In this document: piece after piece, positions 33,847 to 42,428 of the stretch
Numbering within the stretch: position 1 is the stretch's first letter
Layout of the letters: each line of letters starts with the position of its first letter
Assembly: GCA_031396205.1 (NCBI GenBank)
Contig: JANNKH010000073.1
Coordinates: forward strand, 1-64,000
Direction of reading: 5' to 3'
From: CAISIP01 sp031396205
GTDB lineage: Bacteria > Pseudomonadota > Gammaproteobacteria > Burkholderiales > Burkholderiaceae_C
Length of the DNA stretch: 64,000 bases
Program-made: the position numbers and the translations under genes
The notes under the pieces: model-generated
The model's database searches: none
Told to the model about the DNA's origin: nothing
The model's input: the letters and a program-made list of their open reading frames with translations, nothing else

Positions 33847-35583
33847 ATGACCCAGACACCCCGCAAGAAGCCCGATCAATTGCGCAGCCAGCAATGGTTC
33901 GGGCGCCAGGACCGCGACGGCTTCGCATACCGCAGCTGGCTCAAGGGCAAGGGCATACCGCACGACCAGTTTGAGGGTCGTCCGGTGATCGGCATCTGCA
34001 ACTCCTTCAGCGAACTCAACCCCTGCAACTCGCATTTTCGAACCATTGCCGAGCAGGTCAAGATCGGCGTTTACGAAGCCGGTGGATTTCCGCTCGAATT
34101 CCCGGTCATGTCGCTGGGCGAGGTATTGCTGCGCCCGACCGCGATGCTGTACCGCAATCTGGCCAGCATGGACGTGGAGGAGAGCATCCGCGGCAACCCC
34201 ATCGACGGTGTCGTTTTGCTGATGGGCTGCGACAAGACAACGCCCGCATTGATGATGGGAGCGTCCAGCGCCGACATACCCACCATCGGCGTCAGCGGCG
34301 GACCCATGCTCAACGGCAAATGGCGCGGCCAGGAACTCGGCTCGGGCACCGGCGTATGGAGCATGAGCGAGCAGGTGCGCGCCGGCACACTCAAGCTGGA
34401 GCAGTTTCTGGACGCCGAGAGCTGTATGCACCGCAGCCATGGCCACTGCATGACGATGGGCACCGCGAGCACCATGGCCAGCATGGTCGAAGCCCTGGGC
34501 GTGGGCCTGACCGGCAACGCCGCCTACCCGGCGGTGGATGGTCGGCGCAACGTGCTGGCGCGCATGTCCGGGCGGCGTATCGTCGAGATGGTGCACCAGG
34601 ATATCGTCCTGTCCCAGATCCTGACGCGCCAGGCGTTCGAAAACGCGATCAAGACGCTGGCGGCGATTGGCGGATCGACCAATGCGGTCATCCACCTGAT
34701 CGCGATCGCCGGTCGCATCGGCGTCAAGCTCGACATCGAGGACTTCGACCGCCTGGGCAGCGCGATGCCATGCCTGGTCAACCTGCAACCCTCGGGCAAG
34801 TACCTGATGGAGGACTTCTGCTATGCGGGTGGCCTGCCAGTGGTGATGAAGGAAATCGCCGCGCACCTGCATGGCGACGCGCTGACCGTGACCGGCAAGA
34901 CCATGGCCGAGAACATCGCCGACGCAGAGAACTTCAATACCGACGTGATCAAGCCGCTGGCCGCGCCCTTCATGGAAAAGGCCGGCATCGCGGTGCTGCG
35001 GGGCAATCTGGCGCCGCGCGGCGCCGTGATCAAACCCAGCGCCGCCACCACCGCGCTGATGCAGCACGAAGGGCGTGCGGTGGTGTTCGAGAACATCGAG
35101 GAATTCCACCGCCTGATCGACGACGAGTCGCTCGATGTGGATGAGAACTGCATCCTGGTGCTCAAGAACTGCGGCCCCAAGGGCTACCCGGGCATGGCCG
35201 AGGTCGGCAACATGCCGCTGCCGCCAAAGGTATTGCGCAAAGGCATCACCGACATGGTGCGCATCAGCGACGCCCGCATGAGCGGCACTGCCTACGGCAC
35301 CGTGGTGCTGCACACCGCCCCCGAAGCCGCCGCTGGCGGACCGCTGGCCATCGTGCGCAATGGCGACATTATCGAGCTCGACGTGGCCAATCGCCGACTG
35401 CACCTGGCCATCAGCGACGAAGAACTGGCGCGCCGGCTCTCCACCTGGGAGGCGCCGCCACCACCGCTGTCCAGCGGCTACTGGAAGTTGTATGTCGACC
35501 ATGTGCTGCAGGCCGACCAGGGAGTAGACCTGGATTTCCTGGTCGGCAAACGTGGCGCCTTCGTTCCGCGCGACAATCACTGA
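33847..35583 (+). CDS. IlvD/Edd-family aldonate dehydratase (L-arabonate/D-galactonate type)
   Basis: 578 residues. It carries the sugar-acid dehydratase signatures GICNSFSELNPCN, EFPVMSLGE, LLMGCDKTTPALMMG, SGNAAYP-like GNAAYPAVDGRRN, KYLMEDFCYAGGLPVV, GPKGYPGMAEVGNM and ISDARMSGTAYGTVVLH. The three cysteines in PCN, GCDK and ESCMHRS fit Fe-S ligation. The length and these blocks are close to L-arabinonate dehydratase. It would remove water from an aldonate to give a 2-keto-3-deoxy acid. With the downstream C6 kinase and aldolase genes, galactonate or gluconate is a plausible substrate. The ATG at 33847 matches the family N-terminus. Confidence 0.93.
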   Translation: MTQTPRKKPDQLRSQQWFGRQDRDGFAYRSWLKGKGIPHDQFEGRPVIGICNSFSELNPCNSHFRTIAEQVKIGVYEAGGFPLEFPVMSLGEVLLRPTAMLYRNLASMDVEESIRGNPIDGVVLLMGCDKTTPALMMGASSADIPTIGVSGGPMLNGKWRGQELGSGTGVWSMSEQVRAGTLKLEQFLDAESCMHRSHGHCMTMGTASTMASMVEALGVGLTGNAAYPAVDGRRNVLARMSGRRIVEMVHQDIVLSQILTRQAFENAIKTLAAIGGSTNAVIHLIAIAGRIGVKLDIEDFDRLGSAMPCLVNLQPSGKYLMEDFCYAGGLPVVMKEIAAHLHGDALTVTGKTMAENIADAENFNTDVIKPLAAPFMEKAGIAVLRGNLAPRGAVIKPSAATTALMQHEGRAVVFENIEEFHRLIDDESLDVDENCILVLKNCGPKGYPGMAEVGNMPLPPKVLRKGITDMVRISDARMSGTAYGTVVLHTAPEAAAGGPLAIVRNGDIIELDVANRRLHLAISDEELARRLSTWEAPPPPLSSGYWKLYVDHVLQADQGVDLDFLVGKRGAFVPRDNH

Positions 35584-35628
35584 GGTCGGGCCGACTCCGC
35601 CAGCGAGGGCAGATTTTCAGGGGGCGAC

Positions 35629-36558
35629 ATGGACGCGCGTACATTGGACGTGGTGGCATTGGGTGAGGCCATGGTGGAGTTCAACCAGACTTCCACCAAC
35701 CAACCACAATACCTGCAGGGATTTGGCGGCGACACCAGCAATGCCAGCATCGCCGCCGCGCGTGCTGGCGCCCGTACGGCATACCTGACCCGCATCGGTG
35801 CCGACAGCTTCGGTCGCGCGTTGCTGCAGTTGTGGGGGCATGAGGGTGTGAACACATCAGGCGTGACCACCGCCGGCGCCAGCCACACCGGCATCTATTT
35901 CGTGACGCATGGCAGCCAGGGGCACGAATTCAACTACCTGCGCGCCGATTCCGCGGCCAGCCGCATGACGCCGCAGTGGCTGTCGGGCACACCCACCGAA
36001 CTGATCCGGACGTCGCGTTTCCTGCATCTGTCGGGCATCTCGCTGGCCATTTCGGCCGGCGCATGCGATACCGGCTTCGAGGCCATGGAAACCGCGCGCG
36101 AGGCCGGCACGCTGGTCTCGTTCGACTCCAACCTGCGGCTCAAGCTGTGGCCACTGGTGCGTGCCAGGGCCTGTACCACGCAGGCGGTGTCCATGTGCGA
36201 TGTATTCCTGCCCAGCCTGGAGGACATGCTGCTGCTGACCGGGTTGACCGAGCCCAACGATATTGTCCATTGGAGCCATGACCATGGCGCGCGCACGGTC
36301 GTGCTCAAACTGGGATCAGAAGGTGCGCTGGTCAGCGATGGGAACGAGCGCGAACATATTCCCGCGCGGCATGTCACGGTGCGTGACGCGACCGGTGCCG
36401 GCGACTGCTTCTGCGGCAACCTGCTGGCACGCATGGCCAAGGGCGACGATGTGTTTCGCGCCGCATACTACGCCAATGCCGCCGCAGCGCTGTCGGTGCA
36501 GGGCTTTGGCGCCGTTGCCCCGTTGCCGCGCAGCAACTCGGTTTTTGCGGTGTTGTGA
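35629..36558 (+). CDS. kdgK: 2-keto-3-deoxygluconate kinase-like PfkB kinase
   Basis: 309 residues of the ribokinase/PfkB fold. The N-terminal VVALGEAMVEF and GGDTSNASIAAARAGA are typical of KDG kinase. The catalytic signature DATGAGDCFCGNLLARM contains the Asp base and anion hole. It would phosphorylate 2-keto-3-deoxygluconate at C6. It lies 45 bases after the dehydratase gene with a purine-rich ribosome-binding site, and its stop nearly abuts the next kinase gene. Its presence next to a second, unrelated KDG-type kinase is unusual. Confidence 0.9.
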   Translation: MDARTLDVVALGEAMVEFNQTSTNQPQYLQGFGGDTSNASIAAARAGARTAYLTRIGADSFGRALLQLWGHEGVNTSGVTTAGASHTGIYFVTHGSQGHEFNYLRADSAASRMTPQWLSGTPTELIRTSRFLHLSGISLAISAGACDTGFEAMETAREAGTLVSFDSNLRLKLWPLVRARACTTQAVSMCDVFLPSLEDMLLLTGLTEPNDIVHWSHDHGARTVVLKLGSEGALVSDGNEREHIPARHVTVRDATGAGDCFCGNLLARMAKGDDVFRAAYYANAAAALSVQGFGAVAPLPRSNSVFAVL

Positions 36559-36560
36559 GC

Positions 36561-37514
36561 ATGGTGGGCAGCGCGAAATCGGTGACGCCCTTGTTGGTGC
36601 TGGACTGGGGAACGTCGTCGCTGCGCGGCGCGCGCATCGACGCGCAAGGTCAGGTACTGGATGAAAGATCCTTCCCGCGCGGCATCCTGAGCGTGCCCGC
36701 GGGCGGCTTTGCGCAGGTGTTCGCCGAGTGTTTCGGCGACTGGGTTGGCGCCGGTGTCCACACCTGCCTGGTGTCCGGCATGGCCGGCAGCAAGCAGGGT
36801 TGGGTTGAGGCACCCTACTGCGCCTGTCCGGCCGGTTTTGCCGACGTGGCTGCGCAATTGCGCTGGATCCAGGACCCGGCACAATCCGTGCGCACGGCCA
36901 TCGTCCCAGGGCTGCGCTGCGCCCATCCGTGTGCGCTGCCAGGATTGGCCGAGCTGCCTGACGTGATGCGCGGCGAGGAAGTACAGATCCTGGGCGCGAT
37001 GCACCTGGCCGGCAGGCACGATGGCCTGTTCATCCTGCCCGGCACGCACAGCAAATGGGCCCGGGTGCGCGATCGCCGGGTGATCGATTTCCAGACCTTC
37101 ATGACCGGCGAGTTCTATGCGCTGCTGAGCCAGCAATCCTTGCTGGCGCGCACCATCGATGCACAGGCACCATTCGATGCCGACGCATTTGCACTGGGCC
37201 TGGCACGCGCGCGGCAGGGCCGCAACCTGCTGCACAACGCCTTTGGCGCGCGCACCTTGTCGCTATTCGAGCGCATGGCCGCCGGGCCACTGGCCAGCTA
37301 CCTGTCGGGGCTGGTCATTGGCGAGGAATTGCGCTCGTTGCAGGCGCATGATGGGAGCCGCATCACGCTGATCGGCTCGCCGACACTGACACAGCGGTAT
37401 GCGCTTGCGTTCGACAGCGTTGGTATCGCCACCGACCGCATGGGCGCCGAAGCCACCTGGGCCGGATTGCATGCGCTGAGCCATTACCTGCCCGCCACGA
37501 CGCCAAACCCATGA
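36561..37514 (+). CDS. dgoK: 2-dehydro-3-deoxygalactonokinase (DgoK)
   Basis: About 317 residues. The ASKHA-type N-terminus LLVLDWGTSSLRGARID and later blocks SGMAGSKQGWVEAPY, VPGLRC, MRGEEVQILGAM, LPGTHSKWARV and FMTGEFYALL are those of DgoK. It phosphorylates 2-keto-3-deoxygalactonate to KDPGal. A GTG at 36555 overlapping the upstream stop or the ATG at 36561 may serve as start. The stop overlaps the aldolase start by four bases, so the pair is translationally coupled. Confidence 0.93.
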   Translation: MVGSAKSVTPLLVLDWGTSSLRGARIDAQGQVLDERSFPRGILSVPAGGFAQVFAECFGDWVGAGVHTCLVSGMAGSKQGWVEAPYCACPAGFADVAAQLRWIQDPAQSVRTAIVPGLRCAHPCALPGLAELPDVMRGEEVQILGAMHLAGRHDGLFILPGTHSKWARVRDRRVIDFQTFMTGEFYALLSQQSLLARTIDAQAPFDADAFALGLARARQGRNLLHNAFGARTLSLFERMAAGPLASYLSGLVIGEELRSLQAHDGSRITLIGSPTLTQRYALAFDSVGIATDRMGAEATWAGLHALSHYLPATTPNP

Positions 37515-38149
37515 CACCGATCCAGAAATTCGCAGTCCATTTCCAGACCCTGCCGCTGATTGCCATCCTGCGCGGCCTGACGCCGACAGAGGCACCTGCG
37601 ATTGGCGAGGCCTTGATGCAGGCCGGCTTCGGGCTGCTGGAAGTGCCGCTTAACTCACCGCAACCGCTGGAGAGCATCCACCTGCTCGCCAAGGCGCATC
37701 CGCGCACTTTGGTGGGCGCCGGTACGGTGCTCACGGCGCAGCAAGTGCGGCTGGTGCATGAGGCGGGTGGCCAACTGATCGTGTCGCCCAACTTCAACGC
37801 CGATGTCGTGCATGAGGCGGTGCGACTGGGAATGGTCTGCCTGCCCGGCATCGCGACACCCACCGAGGCCTTCGGCGCGCTGGAGGCAGGCGCCCATGGC
37901 CTGAAACTATTTCCGGCCGAGGCCGCATCACCCGCAGCGCTCAGGGCCATGCTGGCGGTGTTGCCTGCGGGTACCCTGATGGCGCCGGTGGGCGGCATAT
38001 CGACCACCAACATGGGCCCGTGGCTGGCTGCGGGTGCCCACGGCTTTGGCCTGGGCAGCGCCCTGTACCGGCCGGGCAAGCGCGCAGAAGCGGTCCGACT
38101 GGACGCCAGCGCTTTCGTCGCCGCCTACCAGGATTGCCTGAAGGCCTGA
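37511..38149 (+). CDS. dgoA: 2-dehydro-3-deoxy-6-phosphogalactonate (KDPGal) aldolase
   Basis: 212 residues of the class I KDPG/KDPGal aldolase fold. LIAILRGLTPTEA, Glu in LLEVPLNSPQ, VGAGTVL, CLPGIATPTEAF, the Schiff-base Lys in HGLKLFPAEA and GGISTTNM are all present. It cleaves the 6-phosphate to pyruvate and glyceraldehyde 3-phosphate and completes the De Ley-Doudoroff route with the dehydratase and kinase genes upstream. It is the last gene of the rightward operon and faces the helicase gene 34 bases away. Confidence 0.94.
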   Translation: MTPIQKFAVHFQTLPLIAILRGLTPTEAPAIGEALMQAGFGLLEVPLNSPQPLESIHLLAKAHPRTLVGAGTVLTAQQVRLVHEAGGQLIVSPNFNADVVHEAVRLGMVCLPGIATPTEAFGALEAGAHGLKLFPAEAASPAALRAMLAVLPAGTLMAPVGGISTTNMGPWLAAGAHGFGLGSALYRPGKRAEAVRLDASAFVAAYQDCLKA

Positions 38150-38183
38150 CGGCCCGAATCCAAAACGCCTTGGCGCGCGTCCG

Positions 38184-40637
38184 CTACGGCAAAGCCACCT
38201 GCCACCACGGCGGCAGCAAAGCGCGGTAGCGCGGTTCCCGGTAGCGGTCGTCCAGCAGCAGCACGCTGCCCGTGTCCGTCTCGCTGCGGATCACGCGGCC
38301 GGCGGCCTGCACCACCTTTTGCAGTCCCGGATAAACGTAGGTGTATTCGTAGCCCTTGCCAAAGCGCTCCTGCATCCGCGCGCGGATCGCCTCGTTGACC
38401 GGGTCGAACTGTGGCAACCCAAGCGTGGCCACGAAAGCGCCGATCAGTCGTCGACCCGGCAGATCGACCCCTTCACCGAAAACGCCGCCCAGCACCGCAA
38501 ACCCGATGCCGTGGCCGGCAATGTCGAACTGGGCCAGAAAGCCGCTCCGGGCCTGCTCGTCCATCTGGCGCGCCTGAGCCCAGACCGGTATAGGCGCAAA
38601 ACGCGCACGCAGGCGCGCCAGCGCCTGCTCGAGATAGTCAAAGCTGCTGAAATACGCCAGATAGTTGCCCGGTGCCTGCTGGTACTGCCCCGCCAGCGTG
38701 GACACCAGCAGGTCGAGCGAGTCGGCGCGGTCGCCACGACGGGTCGAGATCGGCACCACACGCACTGCCAGTTGCTCGCTACGAAACGGACTGGGCACGT
38801 CCAGCTGCCGGGTGCTCTCGGGCAGGCCGAGCAGGCTCTGGTAATAGTCGGCCGGTTGCAGCGTGGCCGAAAACAGCACCAGAGCGTCCGCCGCCTGATA
38901 GCGCGGCGCCAGGAAGTGGCCCGGCACCACGTTGCGCAAGGTCAGGCGGCCCGTTGCGCCGGCGGGGTCGTCGAATCCGTCGCCGCCGAGACGGCCCTGC
39001 ATCCGGCTGCCAGACCCGCTGCGGCCCGTTCCAGCGCCGTCGCCCTGTTGATCGTATTCGCACATGGAATGCGCACCGAAACTGTCGGCCAGCGTCGCAA
39101 AGCCCAGGGTACGGAAATAGAACGGCAATACCCCGCCATCACGGTCCTGCTCGTTGCCATTGACATGCTCGCCCAGCGCCTGGTTGAGTTTGTGCAGCGC
39201 GCGCAGCCAGGTCTCGGGCACGGCATCCTGCAGGTTCCAGTCGGATGCGGGCTCTGCGCGCGACTGGCGCTCCTGCAACACCTGCCACTGGTCGAGCAGC
39301 GCGTCGATGCGCGGGAGCAGCGTGGCGGGCGCCTGCGCACGCACCGCCACCGTTTCGGCATGGGTCACATCGGCGCTGTACATGCCGCATCCGCGCGGCA
39401 CCAGGTTGTGGGCCTCGTCGACCAGGATGCTCACTCGCCAGGTGCCGTCCAGTGTCAACGCATACAGCATGGCGCTGCGATCGAAATAGTAGTTGTAGTC
39501 GGCCACTACGACGTCGCTCCAGCGCACCATCTCTTGGCCCAGGTAGTACGGGCAGACCGTATGCGCCAACGCGACCCTGCGCAGCGACTGCCGGTCCAGC
39601 CAGGCCAGTTCTGCGGCGGCCTGCCGCGCTGCTGCCAGACGGTCGTAGAAACCGCGCGCCAATGGGCAGGATGCACCATGGCAGGCCTTGTCGCGGTGTT
39701 CGCAGGCCTTGTCCTTGGCCACCAGTTCGATGACGCGCAGCGGCAGTGTGGCTGCGTCCGGTTGGGGCGGCAGGCGCAGATCCTGCAGTGCGTCCAGCGC
39801 CACTTGCCGCCCGGGTGTCTTGGCGGTGAGAAAAAACAGTTTGTCAGTGCCCCGTTGCGGCATGGCGCGCAGCGCGGGGTACAGGGTGCCAATCGTCTTG
39901 CCGATACCAGTCGGCGCCTGCGCCAGCAGCGTGCCGGACTGCATGCAAGCCCGATAGACCGCCGCCGCCAGCGCGCGCTGCCCCGCCCGAAACGGTAGCT
40001 GCGGGAAGCCCAGTTGCGCCAGTGCCTGATCACGGCGCTGTCGGTGTGCCAGCTCCCGCCGCGCCCAGGCCAGGAATGTCGCGCACAGGTCGTTGAAAAA
40101 GCCGAACAGCGCGTCCGCCTGAAACACCTGGTGGAGCGGAAACTCGGTCTGTTCCTGCACATCGAAATACACCAGTGACAGGGTGAGCGACGGCAGATCG
40201 CGGCTGTGGCACATCAGAGCGCCATAGATCTTCAACTGGGCCCAGTGCAGGGCCTGTTGCTCGGGCGCAATGGCATCGGGCGTGCCGCGAAAGGTCTTGA
40301 CTTCCTCCAGCGTGTTGCTGGGCGGATCAAACCCGTCGGCCCGACCGCGCACCCGCAGCCCCTGGTACTGCCCACTCAGGCTGACCTCGGACTCGTACTG
40401 CGGGCCCCGGCGCTGCGCCACCAGTTGATGCCCCTGCCGACCCTGCTGCGCGGTAGGCGATGGGGTGAAGCGCAGATCGAGGTCGCCGGCCTTGGCCGCG
40501 AAAGCACACAGGTTGCGCACCGAGACGGTATAGATGGCGGGCTCGCTGGTCCGACCGCCGACTTCGCACAACAACGACGAAGCCCCGCCCAGCAAGGACG
40601 GGTCCTGCACGCCACTGCTTTCGGAAAGCGGCGTCAC
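38184..40637 (-). CDS. XPD/DinG-type Fe-S DNA helicase with N-terminal RecB/Cas4-like nuclease segment
   Basis: 817 residues. The N-terminal 200 residues show a PD-(D/E)xK-like core: Asp in GRADGFD, EEVKT, then QLKIYGAL, as in RecB/Cas4 nucleases. The helicase part has Walker A APTGIGKT, a cysteine cluster for a 4Fe-4S domain (CEHRDKACHGASCPLARGF and a Cys in HTVCPYYL), the DEAH box in LVDEAHNL, LFSATLQ, and VQAAGRVIRSETD near the end. It likely unwinds 5'-3' DNA in repair. The GTG start at 40637 overlaps the stop of the upstream nuclease-like gene by four bases. Confidence 0.92.
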   Translation of the reverse strand: MTPLSESSGVQDPSLLGGASSLLCEVGGRTSEPAIYTVSVRNLCAFAAKAGDLDLRFTPSPTAQQGRQGHQLVAQRRGPQYESEVSLSGQYQGLRVRGRADGFDPPSNTLEEVKTFRGTPDAIAPEQQALHWAQLKIYGALMCHSRDLPSLTLSLVYFDVQEQTEFPLHQVFQADALFGFFNDLCATFLAWARRELAHRQRRDQALAQLGFPQLPFRAGQRALAAAVYRACMQSGTLLAQAPTGIGKTIGTLYPALRAMPQRGTDKLFFLTAKTPGRQVALDALQDLRLPPQPDAATLPLRVIELVAKDKACEHRDKACHGASCPLARGFYDRLAAARQAAAELAWLDRQSLRRVALAHTVCPYYLGQEMVRWSDVVVADYNYYFDRSAMLYALTLDGTWRVSILVDEAHNLVPRGCGMYSADVTHAETVAVRAQAPATLLPRIDALLDQWQVLQERQSRAEPASDWNLQDAVPETWLRALHKLNQALGEHVNGNEQDRDGGVLPFYFRTLGFATLADSFGAHSMCEYDQQGDGAGTGRSGSGSRMQGRLGGDGFDDPAGATGRLTLRNVVPGHFLAPRYQAADALVLFSATLQPADYYQSLLGLPESTRQLDVPSPFRSEQLAVRVVPISTRRGDRADSLDLLVSTLAGQYQQAPGNYLAYFSSFDYLEQALARLRARFAPIPVWAQARQMDEQARSGFLAQFDIAGHGIGFAVLGGVFGEGVDLPGRRLIGAFVATLGLPQFDPVNEAIRARMQERFGKGYEYTYVYPGLQKVVQAAGRVIRSETDTGSVLLLDDRYREPRYRALLPPWWQVALP

Positions 40638-41518
40638 GGCAGGGGCCGGGACTGCTCATCGAGCAGCGCCTGACTGGGTTCGTCGCCGGTGAGCCCGGCC
40701 AACGCGGCCGGCAACGGCGTGGACTTGGCCAACGCCATCCACAACGCAAACGGCAACTGTTCAATCGGCCGCCGCGGCGCATGCCGGATCAGGTCAAGCC
40801 GACCATCGGCGTGCGCGACGATCACGCCGCAGGCCGCCGGCACCTCATGCGCCTGCGCTATCGGCCGGCCCTTGGCATCGCATCCCAGCACATACCAGCA
40901 CTGGCCGCCCAGATCGAGGTAACTGTCGCGCTTGTCGCGCAGCCTCAGATCGCCCAGTAGATCGGCCCGGCTGACCTTGATTTCATGCACCACCGGTTCC
41001 AGGTAGGCCGCCACCGTGCTGTTGCGGATGGAAAACACATCGGGCCTGCAGATTTTCCAGCGGTTGGCTGTTGCGCCAACCAGGTCCGATGCGAGAGCGA
41101 AATCAGGCCCAACCGCGGTGGCGCAGGCCACTGCGCCAGCCGCATCGGAGTGGGTGTCATCGGCAGTGGTCGGCAGGCGCGCCCGAACGGTCAGGCCCGT
41201 CCAGACGACGCGCCCATCGCGCAACAGGGTCTGCGCGACGCGGGACACCAGCGCGTCATGGGTCGACAGCGCCTGCCTGTTGCGATTCAAGGCCTGGGCC
41301 AGGCAGGCAATACCCCGGTCGGTCAGCCGGATTTTTTCGAACCCGCCCGCGTCCAACAACCGTTCCAACATGCCGGCGGCCAGCAACGCGATCTCCAGGC
41401 CGTCCTGCATCGGCCAACCGGCCGAGCGGTAGATTTCGCGCAAGCGACGGGCCTGCTGGCGCGTCAGCAAGTCAGCGCCCGATGGGCCGGCGGATGATCC
41501 GGATGGTGTCTCGTCCAT
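40634..41518 (-). CDS. PD-(D/E)xK nuclease-like protein (MmcB-like core) coupled to helicase
   Basis: 294 residues, not matched to a well-characterised family. The N-terminal third looks like a winged-helix region (LLTRQQARRLREIYRSAGW ... ALSTHDALVSRVAQTLL). The central part has the nuclease-fold pattern RPDVFSIRN, VVHEIKVSRADLLGDL and KRDSYLDLGGQCWYVLG, closely recalling MmcB-type DNA-repair proteins. Asp, Glu and Lys of the putative active site are present. The ATG at 41518 is used, and a longer frame begins at a TTG. The stop overlaps the GTG start of the helicase gene, implying a joint function in DNA processing. Confidence 0.75.
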   Translation of the reverse strand: MDETPSGSSAGPSGADLLTRQQARRLREIYRSAGWPMQDGLEIALLAAGMLERLLDAGGFEKIRLTDRGIACLAQALNRNRQALSTHDALVSRVAQTLLRDGRVVWTGLTVRARLPTTADDTHSDAAGAVACATAVGPDFALASDLVGATANRWKICRPDVFSIRNSTVAAYLEPVVHEIKVSRADLLGDLRLRDKRDSYLDLGGQCWYVLGCDAKGRPIAQAHEVPAACGVIVAHADGRLDLIRHAPRRPIEQLPFALWMALAKSTPLPAALAGLTGDEPSQALLDEQSRPLP

Positions 41519-41694
41519 GCATGTTGCCCCGCCATCCGAAAGCCGAATCGGCGCCGACGGCAAGGCAGTTTACTGTTGATGCATCCAGTATATCGCCATG
41601 CCCGGCAGGACAGCGTGTGCGCAACGCCCAGCGACCGTGCACTGCAATGCCCGCACGCTGCGGGGTACGCGCAATGCGGCCACTGCCCATCGCC

Positions 41695-42300
41695 TCAAGA
41701 CGCGATCAAGGCCCGGTAAGCCTTTTCGGTGTCAGGTGCAACGGCGCCGATCAACTGCTCATACCGCGTCTTGTGCCGCACCCACATGCGTGCCGACGCG
41801 ACGGCCCTGGATTTGCAGAACCAGTGGCAGGTATGCTGCATCAGGAACATCTCGGCACTCAGTGTGTAGGCCCGGCTCCTGGCCGCCCGTTCCAGGTTGC
41901 CGTGTACGGCGGCGTGGATGCCGTGGGCATGGATGGACATGGCCTTGCGCAGGTCGAAGGTGGCCGCCGGAAACAGGCGGTCGGCCCAGGGTATGGCCCA
42001 GGCCAGCGTGCTGACGCGGGTGTCGTCTGCGCTGGCGCTGGCAAACTGCAGCGCGAACTGGTCGAACTGTTCGCACAATGTGCGCTCCGCTGCATGCAGA
42101 TGTTCCCAGACCGGTTGCTGGCGCTGCGGGTCGTTTTCACCCAAGGCCCGCAGGTAGCCCTCGCTCAGGGTGGCCATCAGCTTCTCGATCTTGAACGGAC
42201 CCAGGTAGTGGGCCAGCAGGGCAATGCGCCGGCGCTCCTGTGTGCGTCGCGCGATGGCGATGGCAGCGGCCACGATCAGCGCAATGACCAAAATATCCAT
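41695..42300 (-). CDS. membrane-anchored protein of unknown function
   Basis: 201 residues. A single N-terminal membrane segment (MDILVIALIVAAAIAIARR) is followed by a basic stretch and a mostly helical soluble domain with Cys/His in MQHTCHWFCKSR. I do not recognise the family. The ATG at 42300 gives a clean membrane anchor, and a GTG two codons upstream is possible. It sits alone between the nuclease-helicase pair (176-base gap) and the dehydratase gene (128-base gap). Codon use looks like that of the neighbours, supporting a real gene. Confidence 0.72.
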   Translation of the reverse strand: MDILVIALIVAAAIAIARRTQERRRIALLAHYLGPFKIEKLMATLSEGYLRALGENDPQRQQPVWEHLHAAERTLCEQFDQFALQFASASADDTRVSTLAWAIPWADRLFPAATFDLRKAMSIHAHGIHAAVHGNLERAARSRAYTLSAEMFLMQHTCHWFCKSRAVASARMWVRHKTRYEQLIGAVAPDTEKAYRALIAS

Positions 42301-42428
42301 GATCACCCTATTGCCGCATCGACACAGGTCGACGCCCGCTGCGGCCAGCGCTGCGCTTGCTGCACGCCTGCCCCCGCGTGGTGCGCACCTGCCGGTCGGT
42401 CAGCGCCAAGTCGCAGGCCCGTCAATTG

